Assembly (NCBI RefSeq): GCF_018119395.1
Contig: NZ_JAGPWD010000013.1
Span: 1-64,000, forward strand
Direction of reading: 5' to 3'
From: Massilia sp. ZL223
GTDB lineage: Bacteria > Pseudomonadota > Gammaproteobacteria > Burkholderiales > Burkholderiaceae_D
Length of the DNA: 64,000 bases
Shown: piece by piece, positions 37,242-47,100 of the stretch
Layout of the letters: every line of letters starts with the position of its first letter
How positions within the stretch are numbered: the first letter of the stretch is position 1
Made by a program: the position numbers and the translations under genes
Notes under the pieces: model-generated
The model's input: the letters and a program-made list of their open reading frames with translations, nothing else
Database searches by the model: none
Told to the model about the DNA's origin: nothing

Positions 37242-38009
37242 TTAGCGATCCTGGCTGCCGGAAGTCAGGATCTCATAGCCGTTGGCCGTCACCGCCACCA
37301 TGTGCTCCCACTGGGCCGACAGCGAGCCGTCGCTGGTCACCACGGTCCAGCCGTCCTCGAGCTGGTCGACGTCGGCGCCGCCGATGTTGATCATCGGTTC
37401 GACGGTGAAGGTCATGCCTTCCTTGAGCAGCAAGCCGGTATTCGGGCGCCCGTAGTGCAGCACCTGCGGCTCTTCGTGGTAGACGCGGCCGATGCCGTGG
37501 CCGCAGTAGTCGCGCACCACCGAATAGCCGGCGGCTTCGGCCAGCTTCTGGATGGCGTGGCCGACGTCGCCCAGGCGGGCGCCGGGGCGCACCGCGCGGA
37601 TCCCGGCCATCATCGCCTTGTAGGTGGTCTCGACCAGGCGCTGCGCCTCGGGGCGCGGTGCGCCGGCATAGTACATGCGGCTGGTGTCGCCGTGCCAGCC
37701 GTCCTTGATCACGGTGACGTCGATGTTGACGATGTCGCCATCCCCGAGCACGTCCTTCTCGCTCGGGATACCGTGGCAGACCACGCCGTTGATCGAGGTG
37801 CACAGGGTCTTGGGGAAACCGTGGTAGCCGACGTTGGCCGGGGTGGCCTTCTGCACCTTGCGGATGTATTCGTTGCAGCGGCGGTCGAGTTCCTCGGTGC
37901 TGACGCCGGGAACCACGTATTCGCCGATCATCTCGAGCACTTCGGAGGCCAGGCGGCCGGCGACGCGCATTTTCGCGATGTCCTTGTCGTTCTTGAGTTT
38001 GATTGCCAT
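37242..38009 (-). CDS. map: Methionine aminopeptidase, type I
   Basis: This 255-residue dinuclear metalloenzyme removes the initiator Met from new proteins. Metal ligands lie in NIDVTVIKDGWHGDTSRMY and CGHGIGRVYHEEPQVLHYG, with further ligand segments TFTVEPMI and AQWEHMVAVT. Length is normal for type I. The ATG at 38009 opens the family start MAIKLKNDKDIAKMR; no strong ribosome site is visible there, and two upstream ATG codons (38042, 38039) are less likely. It shares its strand with the following TBDR gene but is separated by a terminator. Confidence 0.95.
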   Translation of the reverse strand: MAIKLKNDKDIAKMRVAGRLASEVLEMIGEYVVPGVSTEELDRRCNEYIRKVQKATPANVGYHGFPKTLCTSINGVVCHGIPSEKDVLGDGDIVNIDVTVIKDGWHGDTSRMYYAGAPRPEAQRLVETTYKAMMAGIRAVRPGARLGDVGHAIQKLAEAAGYSVVRDYCGHGIGRVYHEEPQVLHYGRPNTGLLLKEGMTFTVEPMINIGGADVDQLEDGWTVVTSDGSLSAQWEHMVAVTANGYEILTSGSQDR

Positions 38010-38073
38010 GGGCTGTTGGGGGAGGGCGCGCAAAACGCTCATCATACCGCGCCGCCGGAAAAGCAGCGGCGCC

Positions 38074-38104
38074 AAAAAAAGAAAACGCCCCGAAGGGCGT
38101 TTTC
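38074..38104 (-). terminator. Intrinsic terminator of the fourth TBDR gene
   Basis: On the minus strand the stem GAAAACGCCC / GGGCGTTTTC with TTCG-type loop is followed by seven T, about 45 bp beyond the stop. Confidence 0.88.
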
Positions 38105-38149
38105 TGGTGTGCACCGGAACCGGGCAGGCGAGCCTGCCCGGTACGCGGA

Positions 38150-41104
38150 TTACAGCTTGAAGCGCACACCGACGTAGAAGCGGCGGCCGATGGCGTCGTA
38201 GGTGCCGGCATCGGTTTCGGCGCCGGTGGTGTTGCCCGGCAGGCCGCTGATGATCGGCGGAGCCTTGGTGTCGAACACGTTGTCCAGACCGAAGTACAGC
38301 TCGGTCGACTTGCGCAGGGCGTAGGTCAGCTGCAGGTCGGTATAGGTACGCGAACCGACGCCCAGCGACTTGGCCGGCAGGTCGAACTGCGACAGGAACT
38401 GGTCGTCCAGGTAGGACTTGCCGATGTAGCTGAAGGTGGTCTGCAGGTTGAACGGACCCACCTGGTAGCCGACGTTCAGCGATGCCTTGTGTTTGGCGGC
38501 GCCGATTTCGCCTGCGCCTTCGTCGAGATCAGCATCCGGCAGCGGACGGTTCCACAGGGTGCGGACGTAGGTGTAGGCCAGGCGGCTGTTCAGGCGGCCA
38601 GGACCGACGCGGTCGTTCCAGGCTGCGGTCAGGTCGACGCCTTCGGTACCCAGGCCACCGCTGTTGCTGACGGCGGTGTCGATGAACTCCAGCGAGCCGG
38701 CGCTGTTGGCGCCGACAGCCGCCGGACGGCGGGTGATGAAGTCGCAGAACGACTGGTCGCCGCCACCGTAGCAGTTACGCAGGGCGTACTGGCGGTCGGT
38801 ACCCACGATCGCATCCGAGATGTCGATCTTGAAGTAGTCGGCGGTGAAGGTCAGGCGGTTCAGGGCAGCGATCGAGCGCGGGGTCCAGACGACGCCGACG
38901 GTGGTCGAGCGGCCTTTTTCTTCGCGCAGGTTCGGGTTGCCGCGGTTGTAGCCGCTGATGCCCTGGATGTCCGACTGGTTCAGGGTGAACGCGCCGTTGG
39001 CGTTGATGTTGGCCATCACGCCAGGTGCAGCGCGGCAAGCCGCGTCATACACGCCGGTCGAGGTGGCGGTCACGCCCACGCACGGATCCTGGATGCCGGT
39101 CGGGAAGTCCTGGCTCGGCGCCTGGAACAGTTCGTTGATGTTCGGAGCACGGGTCGACAGTGCGCGGGTTGCACGCAGCTTGACGTCCGAGATCGGGCTC
39201 CATTCGAAGCCGGCGTTCCAGCCGTTGGTGCGACCGACGGTCGAGTAGTCGCCCGCACGGAACGCGCCCAGCAGGGTCAGCGACTTGGCGAACGGTGCAT
39301 CCTTCAGCACCGGCACGCGGGTTTCGAGGAAGATTTCCTTGACGCTGAATGCGCCTTCGGTTTCCGGGATCGCGTTGCCGGCGTTCAGGCCAGCCTGGGT
39401 CAGTGCGTCAGGCGTCGCGCGCGACTCTTCCTTGCGCCATTCGAAGCCGGTTGCGAACGACACCGCGCCTGCCGGCAGGGTGAACACGTCGCCCGACAGC
39501 GAGCCGCCCACCAGTTTCTGGGTGGTGGTGGTTTCCAGCGAACCCGGGGCGGCGATGTAGCGGACCGCTTCAGGGCTCAGGGTGTTGGCGCCGAAGATGT
39601 TCGCCGGGACGCAACCCTGGGCGCGCGCGTTGGCGTCGCGGCAGATCGCGTCGGTGACGCTGCCGTTGCCGTTCAGGTCGTCGACGTCGGCGATGGTTTC
39701 CAGCGCGTTGCGGAAGTTCAGGACGTTGACCTGGCCGGTCGAGCTCTGGGCTTCCTTGGTCGAGCCGTAGGCGCCATAAACTTCATAGTTGAACTTGTCG
39801 AACACCAGGCCCTTCACACCAGTGGCGATGCGGAAGGTGTCGCGTTCGGCGCGGCTGGTGCGGTTGCCGAAGTCCGACATGCGGCGCGTGAAGTAGAAAT
39901 CGCGCAGGCCGTCGCCGTCGGTGTCGGTGGCGCGGTCGTACAGGTATTGCGGAATGACCGCGTTACGCACGATGCTGTTGCCGATTTGGAATTCGGTCGG
40001 AACCTGGCCGCCGGTGGACGGGTAGATGTCTTCAGCGCCCAGTGGGTACGGCTCGATATTGGTCGAGACGCGGGTCGATGCGTAGTTGCCTTCGAAGAAA
40101 GCCGAGTGGTTCTCGCTCAGCTGCAGCTCGCCGGTCATCGCGGTCAGGAAACGCTCGGTCGGGATGGCGATGGCGCGATATTGGGAGCGGTTGAAGCCGG
40201 TCGCGCTCAGCGTGGCGCTGCCGTTGGTGCTGAACGGGCGCGGGTTGCCGGCGGCGTCGTAAGTGTAGTTGGCGCCGACATCCGGGTCGCCGTAGAAGAA
40301 GCGGCCTTGCGGTGCGAAGCTCGAGAAGAACGGACGCTGCGCGACGAAGGCGTCGGCGGCTTCGCCGGTCACGCCGGCCATGCGCGAGAACTGGTCGACC
40401 GCGGCGAAGCTGCGGTCGCGCGACATCACCGCACCCTGGCGCGAGTAGCCGATGTGGCCCATGATGTGTGCGCTGCCGTCGTCGTTGCTGGTGCCGAAGG
40501 TCGCCGAGATCTTGCGCTTCTGGTCGTCGCCCTGTTCGTAGGTTTCGCCCATCTGCGCGTCCAGCAGGACGCCCTTGAAGTTGCGCTTGGTGATGATGTT
40601 GACCACGCCGGCAACCGCGTCCGAGCCGTAGGTCGCCGAGGCGCCGCCGGTCAGCAGTTCGACGCGCTCGATGAAGTCGGTCGGGATGGTGTTCAGGTCG
40701 ACTGCGGACTCGCCCGGGATGCCGGCGACGAAGCGGCGGCCGTTCAGCAGCACCAGGGTGCGCGAGGTGCCCAGGTTACGCAGGTCGATGGTGGCCACGC
40801 CGGCGCTGGAGGTCGAGAAGTTCGAGTTGGTACGGCTGACGGCCGGGGTACCCATGGTCGGGTTCTGCAGCAGCAGTTCCTGCAGGTTGGTAGCGCCCGA
40901 AGCGGCGATGTCCGCAGCGCTCAGCACTTGCAGAGGAGAAGGGGACTCGGCGCCAGGTGCTGCAATGCGCGAACCGGTCACCGTCACGACTGCCGGTGCG
41001 CTGGCAGGCGCCGGTGCGGTCTGTGCGTAGGCGGCTTGCATGCCGAGAGTCACACCGCCCAGGCAGATCAGCCGGATCGAGCGGGACAGGATAGTTTCCA
41101 TCAT
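38150..41104 (-). CDS. TonB-dependent outer-membrane receptor
   Basis: This 984-residue receptor has a signal peptide ending AAYAQ, a plug with VVTVTGSRIAAPGAESPSP, RNLGTSRTLVLLNGRRF and LTGGASATYGSDAVAGVVN, and a barrel with C-terminal FYVGVRFKL. Its N-terminus (MMETILSRSIRL) closely resembles that of the fifth TBDR (MMVETVLSRSVRL), so the two look like paralogues. AAGGAG lies about 10 nt before the ATG. The ligand is unknown. Confidence 0.92.
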   Translation of the reverse strand: MMETILSRSIRLICLGGVTLGMQAAYAQTAPAPASAPAVVTVTGSRIAAPGAESPSPLQVLSAADIAASGATNLQELLLQNPTMGTPAVSRTNSNFSTSSAGVATIDLRNLGTSRTLVLLNGRRFVAGIPGESAVDLNTIPTDFIERVELLTGGASATYGSDAVAGVVNIITKRNFKGVLLDAQMGETYEQGDDQKRKISATFGTSNDDGSAHIMGHIGYSRQGAVMSRDRSFAAVDQFSRMAGVTGEAADAFVAQRPFFSSFAPQGRFFYGDPDVGANYTYDAAGNPRPFSTNGSATLSATGFNRSQYRAIAIPTERFLTAMTGELQLSENHSAFFEGNYASTRVSTNIEPYPLGAEDIYPSTGGQVPTEFQIGNSIVRNAVIPQYLYDRATDTDGDGLRDFYFTRRMSDFGNRTSRAERDTFRIATGVKGLVFDKFNYEVYGAYGSTKEAQSSTGQVNVLNFRNALETIADVDDLNGNGSVTDAICRDANARAQGCVPANIFGANTLSPEAVRYIAAPGSLETTTTQKLVGGSLSGDVFTLPAGAVSFATGFEWRKEESRATPDALTQAGLNAGNAIPETEGAFSVKEIFLETRVPVLKDAPFAKSLTLLGAFRAGDYSTVGRTNGWNAGFEWSPISDVKLRATRALSTRAPNINELFQAPSQDFPTGIQDPCVGVTATSTGVYDAACRAAPGVMANINANGAFTLNQSDIQGISGYNRGNPNLREEKGRSTTVGVVWTPRSIAALNRLTFTADYFKIDISDAIVGTDRQYALRNCYGGGDQSFCDFITRRPAAVGANSAGSLEFIDTAVSNSGGLGTEGVDLTAAWNDRVGPGRLNSRLAYTYVRTLWNRPLPDADLDEGAGEIGAAKHKASLNVGYQVGPFNLQTTFSYIGKSYLDDQFLSQFDLPAKSLGVGSRTYTDLQLTYALRKSTELYFGLDNVFDTKAPPIISGLPGNTTGAETDAGTYDAIGRRFYVGVRFKL

Positions 41105-41193
41105 CTTTTAAATACTCCAAGGAAGGATAATCACAGCTGGGTTCAGGCAGCCATGTCCACCATTCAGGTGGGTTGAGGTACAGCCAACCTTGC

Positions 41194-41222
41194 ATTCTTC
41201 ATAAAGGATGTACGAGTGTCAA
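41194..41222 (-). promoter_or_regulatory. Candidate sigma-70 promoter of the fourth TBDR gene
   Basis: Reading the minus strand, TTGACA (41217-41222) and AAGAAT (41194-41199) are 17 bp apart. The predicted leader before the ATG is about 85 nt. Confidence 0.5.
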
Positions 41223-41290
41223 TTGAACGTGCGAAATGCATACGACCTGTTGTAAATTTGTGTATTGACGGTGCCGGAGGTTGACACAAG

Positions 41291-44002
41291 TCACTCAAGC
41301 AATACATACCAAAGCTGCTCTACCCGCTGCGGGTAGCCGTCCACCAGGGCCGGTTCGACGCGCGCCTTGCCGTCGCCCTGCAGGCGCACCTGGTGCTGGA
41401 GCCGGCGCATGGCGCGGTAGGCGTCCGCGACCTGGGTGCCGAGCTCGGCGTCGATCAGGCCCAGTTCGCCGCATAGGCGCAGAAGGGCGATGTTGCCGGC
41501 GTTTGCCGTCAGTTGCGGCCACGCGCAGGCGTGGCGCAGCACCAGGTACTGGACGATGAATTCGATGTCGATCATCCCGCCCGGATCGTGCTTGAGGTCG
41601 AACAGTTCGCTGCGGTTGACGTTGGCGTCGCGCATGCGGCGGCGCATGTCCGTCACCTCGCGTTTCAGCTCGGTCTCGCGGCCGCTGCGGTCCTTGCGCA
41701 ATACCTGCTCGCGGATGGCCTCGAAACGCGCGCCGATGGCGGCGTCGCCGGCGCAGAAGCGGGCGCGGGTCAGGGCCTGGTGCTCCCACAGCCAGGCCGA
41801 ACTGTCCTGGTAGCGCTCGAAGGCCGCTACCGAGGACACCAGCATGCCGCTGGCGCCGTCCGGGCGCAGGGCGATGTCGACGTCGAACAGGATGCCGGCG
41901 GCCGTGTGGGCCGTCATCCAGGTGATGAAGCGCTGGGCCAGCTTGGCGTAGTTGGACGGCGCCATGTCGTCCTCGTCGTCGTACAGGAAGATCACGTCGA
42001 GGTCGGACACATAGCCCAGCTCCTTGCCGCCCAGCTTGCCGTAGGCGATGACGGCGAAGCGCGGCTCTTCGCGGTGGCGGCTGGCGACCGCGCGCCAGGC
42101 GTGCTTGATGGCGGCGCCGACGATGGTGTCGGCCAGGGCCGACAAGTGGTCGGCCAGGCGCTCGACCGAGAGTTCGCCGGCCAGGTCCAGGGCCAGCAGG
42201 CGGAACAGCTGGGCGTGGTGGCTTTCGCGCAGGATGTCGAGCTGGCGCTCGGTGTCGCCCTGCGCCTCGTTGAGCTGCTGGTCGAGGGTGGCGGCCAGCT
42301 GGGGCAGCTCGTCCGCCCCGTTGTTGCGGTCGTCGAGCAGCTCGTCGAGCAGGATCGGGTGCTGGGTCAGGAAGGTCGCGGCCCAGCCGCTGGCGTTGAT
42401 CATGCGGATCACGCGCTCGAGCGTGTGCGGGTATTCGGTCAGCAGCGACAGGTAGGCCGAGCGCCGCGCGATCGCCTCGAAGAAGTCGAGCAGGCGGCCC
42501 AGGGTGGCGGCATGGCTGCCGATGCCGGCCTCGCGCACCACGGTGGCGATCTGGGGCAGGGCCGCGTCCAGCAGGGTCAGCAGTCGCAGGCGGCTGGCGT
42601 CCGGCAGGCTGGCCAGGCGCGGGCCCTGCAGGGTGGCCACCACGCGCGCGGCGCCGCCCTCGGGATCGTCGAAGCCCAGCTGGGCCAGGCGGGCGCCCAG
42701 CGCTTCGCGGTTTTCCGGATCGTCCGCCAGCGCCGGCGCGTCCGGGTCGGCGCCCTCGCTCTTGTCGGCGAAGATGGCGTCGAACTGGGCGGCGACGAAG
42801 GCGCGCTGCTCTTCCATGCGCGCCAGCAGGGCGGCTTCGTCCGCCAGGCCCATCATGCGCGCGACGATCAGGCGGTCGGCTTCGTTGGCGGGCAGGGTGT
42901 GGGTCTGGGCGTCTTCCAGGTATTGCAGCCGGTGCTCCAGGTTGCGCAGGAAGGTGTAGGCCTGCAGCAGCTGCTCGACCGTCTCCGGCGGCAGCAGCTC
43001 GCGCTCGGCCAGCAGGCGCAGGGTCGCGCGGGTGGAGCGTTCGCGCAGGGCCGGGTCGCGCCCGCCGCGGATCAGCTGGAACACCTGGGCTAGGAATTCG
43101 ATCTCGCGGATCCCGCCGCGGCCCAGCTTGACGTTGTGGCTGCGCTCGGGATGCAGGCGCTCCTGGCGCTTGACCTCGGCGCGGATCTGGGCGTGCATGT
43201 TGCGGATCGCGTCGATCACGCCGAAGTCGAGGTAGCGGCGGAACACGAAGGGGCGCACGATCGCGTCCAGCGCCGCGATGTCCTCGGCCTCGCCGGTGAC
43301 GGCACGCGCCTTGACCCAGGCATAGCGTTCCCATTCGCGCCCCTGGACGATCAGGTATTCCTCGACCATGGCCAGGCTGGCCGCCAGCGGACCGGACTTG
43401 CCGTTCGGGCGCAGCGCCATGTCGACCCGGAAGGTGAAGCCGTCCTCGATCACTTCGGACAGGGCGGCGATCAGTCGGCGCCCCAGGCGCACGAAGAATT
43501 CGTGGTTCGAGAGCTGGCGCTGGCCGGGGCCGGCGGCGGTCTCGCCGTCCTCGGGGTAGACGAAGATCAGGTCGATGTCCGAAGAGACATTCAGTTCTCC
43601 GCCGCCCTGCTTGCCCATGGCCAGCACCATCATGCGCTGGGGTCGGCCGGATTCCTCGCCCATCGGGACGCCATGGGCGGCCTCGAGTTCGGCGCGCAGG
43701 AGCTCGGCGTGGGTCTGGATCGCGAAGTCGGCGAAGGCCGTCATGGCCGTCACCACCTCGTGCAGGTCGGCCTGTCCGGCCAGGTCGCGCTCGATGATGG
43801 CGGCGACGAGCAGGTTGCGCACCCGGCGCATGGCGCGTTCCGGCGGCAGGCCGGCGGCCAGCTCGTGTTCCAGCAAGGCGCGGAAATCGGCCTGGGCCAG
43901 CGATAATCGGGTCAGCTCGGCGAGTTGGGCGGCCCGGGTGGGGGCGGCATCGAGCCAGCGTTGGTAAAAGCGCGACGCGCACGCCGGGGAAGCAGGGTTC
44001 AT
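41291..44002 (-). CDS. glnE: Bifunctional glutamine synthetase adenylyltransferase/adenylyl-removing enzyme
   Basis: This 903-residue enzyme attaches and removes AMP on the GlnA tyrosine according to PII state. Two nucleotidyltransferase domains are visible: ELNVSSDIDLIFVYPEDGE near residue 160 and LGYVSDLDVIFLYDDEDDM near residue 675, each with the acidic pair of the superfamily, joined by helical regulatory domains. The size is typical. It is functionally paired with glnA and ntrBC located about 26 kb to the left. The start at 44002 begins MNPASPACAS. Confidence 0.95.
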   Translation of the reverse strand: MNPASPACASRFYQRWLDAAPTRAAQLAELTRLSLAQADFRALLEHELAAGLPPERAMRRVRNLLVAAIIERDLAGQADLHEVVTAMTAFADFAIQTHAELLRAELEAAHGVPMGEESGRPQRMMVLAMGKQGGGELNVSSDIDLIFVYPEDGETAAGPGQRQLSNHEFFVRLGRRLIAALSEVIEDGFTFRVDMALRPNGKSGPLAASLAMVEEYLIVQGREWERYAWVKARAVTGEAEDIAALDAIVRPFVFRRYLDFGVIDAIRNMHAQIRAEVKRQERLHPERSHNVKLGRGGIREIEFLAQVFQLIRGGRDPALRERSTRATLRLLAERELLPPETVEQLLQAYTFLRNLEHRLQYLEDAQTHTLPANEADRLIVARMMGLADEAALLARMEEQRAFVAAQFDAIFADKSEGADPDAPALADDPENREALGARLAQLGFDDPEGGAARVVATLQGPRLASLPDASRLRLLTLLDAALPQIATVVREAGIGSHAATLGRLLDFFEAIARRSAYLSLLTEYPHTLERVIRMINASGWAATFLTQHPILLDELLDDRNNGADELPQLAATLDQQLNEAQGDTERQLDILRESHHAQLFRLLALDLAGELSVERLADHLSALADTIVGAAIKHAWRAVASRHREEPRFAVIAYGKLGGKELGYVSDLDVIFLYDDEDDMAPSNYAKLAQRFITWMTAHTAAGILFDVDIALRPDGASGMLVSSVAAFERYQDSSAWLWEHQALTRARFCAGDAAIGARFEAIREQVLRKDRSGRETELKREVTDMRRRMRDANVNRSELFDLKHDPGGMIDIEFIVQYLVLRHACAWPQLTANAGNIALLRLCGELGLIDAELGTQVADAYRAMRRLQHQVRLQGDGKARVEPALVDGYPQRVEQLWYVLLE

Positions 44003-44155
44003 TCAGTGTATCCGTGAAAGTGTTGCGTTCCGGCAGGCGGTGCTATGCGGTAGAATTGCCCGCCATGCTGCCCGGGGTCAGCATGATGGTAAGGTAGACG
44101 CCGCGACTGTTGCAAGCGATGTTGTTGATAAAGAATTAATTCGGGAGGCCGGCTC

Positions 44156-47100
44156 GTGCGCCGGGCTTCCCTAACGGCGAGCCTTGAGTTGAGCACTTTG
44201 ATGGACAACCAGGAACCGCAGGCCGCGCCTGCGCACCTGCCGCTTGCCGTGCGCTGGCGGCGGCTGCGCGCCGCCTATCGGGTGGCGAACCTGGCCTCGC
44301 ACCATGTGCTCGGCTTTACCATCAAGCTCATCCTGCTCGTCTATTTCTCGCTTGCCGTGCTGTTCCTGGTGCTGCGCTACGCGGTGCTGCCGAATATCGA
44401 TATGTACAAGGGCGATATCGAGCGCGCCGCCAGCCGCGCGCTGGGCGGGCAGGTCACCATCGCCGCCATCGACGCTTCCTGGAAGGGATTGCGTCCCGCG
44501 CTCTCGCTGCAGGACGTGCGCCTGCACGACCGCGCCGGACGCCAGGCGCTGGCGCTGCCGGGCGTTTCGGCGGTCCTGTCCTGGTGGACCGTGGCCGCCC
44601 TCGAGCCGCGCCTGGAGCAGCTCGAGATCCGCAACCCGCGGCTGAGCGTGCGCCGCGGGCCGGACGGCGTGATCGAAGTGGCCGGCGTGCGCCTCGACCC
44701 GAAGAGCGAGGACAAGGGCGGCGCCGACTGGCTGTTCCGCCAGCGCGAGATCGTGATCCGCGGCGGACAGGTGGACTGGACCGACGAGCTGCGCGGGCGC
44801 GAGACCCTGCGCCTGAGCGGCGTCACCTTCGCCTTGCTGAACCGCTGGGGAACCCACCACGCCGCCCTGCGCGCCACGCCGCCGCGCGCGCTCGGCAGTC
44901 CGGTCGAGCTGCGCGCCCAGTTCCGCCACCGTTTCGGCGCCCGTCCCTCCGACATTTACCGCTGGAAAGGCGAACTCTACGCCGAGCTGCGCGACGCCGA
45001 CCTGGCCGCCTGGAAGCGCCATATCGACTATCCGGTCCAGCTGACCCAGGGGCGCGGCTCGCTGCGCGCCTGGCTTAGCGTCGACCAGGCGCGCCTGGCC
45101 GGCTTCACCGCCGACCTGGCCCTGGCCGACGTCGCCGCGCGCCTGGGCAAGGACGCCGCCCCGCTGGCGCTGGCGCGCCTGAGCGGCCGCCTGTCGGCAC
45201 GCGAGGAAATGATTGCAGGTAAGGACGACGGCAAGCCCACCTTCGGCGCCCACGGCCACACGCTCAGCCTGGAAAACCTGGCGGTGGTCACCCGCGACGG
45301 CCGCGCGCTGCCGCCGGCCACCCTGAAAGAAACCTGGCGCCCGGCGCGCGCCGGCCGCCCCGAACAGGGCGAGCTCACCGCGCGCCACCTGGACCTGGGC
45401 GCGCTGGCGGTGCTGGCGCAGTCGATGCCGATCACCCCGCTGCAGCGCCAGCTGCTGGCCGACTACGCGCCGCGCGGCCGCCTGGTCGACGTCACCGCCG
45501 AGTGGACCGGGCGCTTCCCGCAGGTGAGCGGCTACCGCATCCGCGGCGAAGTCGAGGGCCTGGCTGTGAACCCGCAGCCGGCGCGCCCGGCCCAGCCCGC
45601 CCGTCCGGGGATTGCCGCGGTGCCGGCGCGCGCGGCGATGCCCGGCTTCGACAACCTGAGCGGCAGCATCGACGCCACCGAGCGCGGCGGTTCGGTGGAC
45701 CTCGATTCCAGCCGGCTGGCGCTGCGCATGCCGGCCTGGTTCGCCGAGCCGGCCATGGACTTCGACCGCCTGCTGCTCAAGGCGCGCTGGAACTACGAGC
45801 CGGCGCGCCAGCTGCTGCTCGAGGTCGAGAACTTCGAATTCCACCAGGGAGCGCTGAACGCGAAGCTCTCGGGCCGCCACCTGCTGCCGCTCGAGCCGGG
45901 CCACGGCCCCGGCAATGCCGATTTCATCGGCAAGCTGGACGGCTTCGAGATCGGCCAGGTGGGACGCTTCCTGCCGCTGGCCACGCCCGAGAACCTGCGG
46001 CACTGGCTGATCGGCGCGCTGCAGGGCGGGCGCCTGCGCGACACCAGCCTGCGCCTGCGCGGCGACCTGGCCGAGTTCCCGTTCCGCGCCGGCAGCCTGG
46101 CCGAGCGGGCGCGCGGTGAGTTCCGCGTCGCCGGCCGCCTGGAAAACGCGCGCCTGGAATACGCGCCCGGCCACCGCCACCCGGACGGCGCCCCGCAGTG
46201 GCCGCTGGCCGAGCAGATCAACGGCCACATCGAGTTCGACCGCGCGCGCATGGAGATCCGCGGCGACACCCTGCGCACCCTGGGGGTGGCGCTGTCGAAC
46301 GTCAAGGCCGTGATCCCGGACCTGGGCGCGCACGAGCAATTGACGCTGGAAATCGACGGCAACGCCGCCGGACCGATGCAGGAATTCCTGCGCTACGTAT
46401 CGGTCACGCCGGTGCTGGAATGGATCGGCCACTTCACCGAGGAAACCCGCGCCAGTGGTAACGCGCGGCTTAGCCTGAAGCTGCGCATGCCGCTGCACCA
46501 CCTGCCGGACACCAAGGTCCAGGGCAGCCTGCAACTGCTGGGCAATGACGTCAGCCTGTTCCCGGAACTGCCGCCGCTGCAGGCGGCGCTGGGCCGGATC
46601 GAATTCTTCGAGCGCGGCGTCAACCTGAACGGCGTCGGCGCGAGCTTCCTGGGCGGGCCGCTGAGCCTGGCGGGCGGCACCCAGCGCGACGGCAGCATCG
46701 CGATCCGCCTGGGCGGCACCCTGTCGGCCGAGGGCATGCGCCGCACCGCGCCGATGCCGGAGCTGGCGCGCCTGGGCCAGCGCCTGTCGGGCAGCACGCG
46801 CTACATGGGCCTGGTGACGGTGAAGGAAGGCCGGCGCACGGTCACGCTCGACTCCAGCCTGGCCGGGCTGGGCCTGGAACTGCCGGCCCCGCTCAACAAG
46901 CCGCAGGGCGACATCCTGCCGCTGCACTTTACCCTGGCCGGCGAGCCCGGCGTGAACGGGCAGGGCCGCGACGAGATCCGGGTCAGCCTGGGCCAGAACC
47001 TGGCGGCGCGCTACCTGCGCGAAAAGCAGGGACGCGGTCCCTGGATCGTGACCCGCGGCGGCATCGGCGTCAACCTGCCGGCGCCGGAGCCGGACAGCGG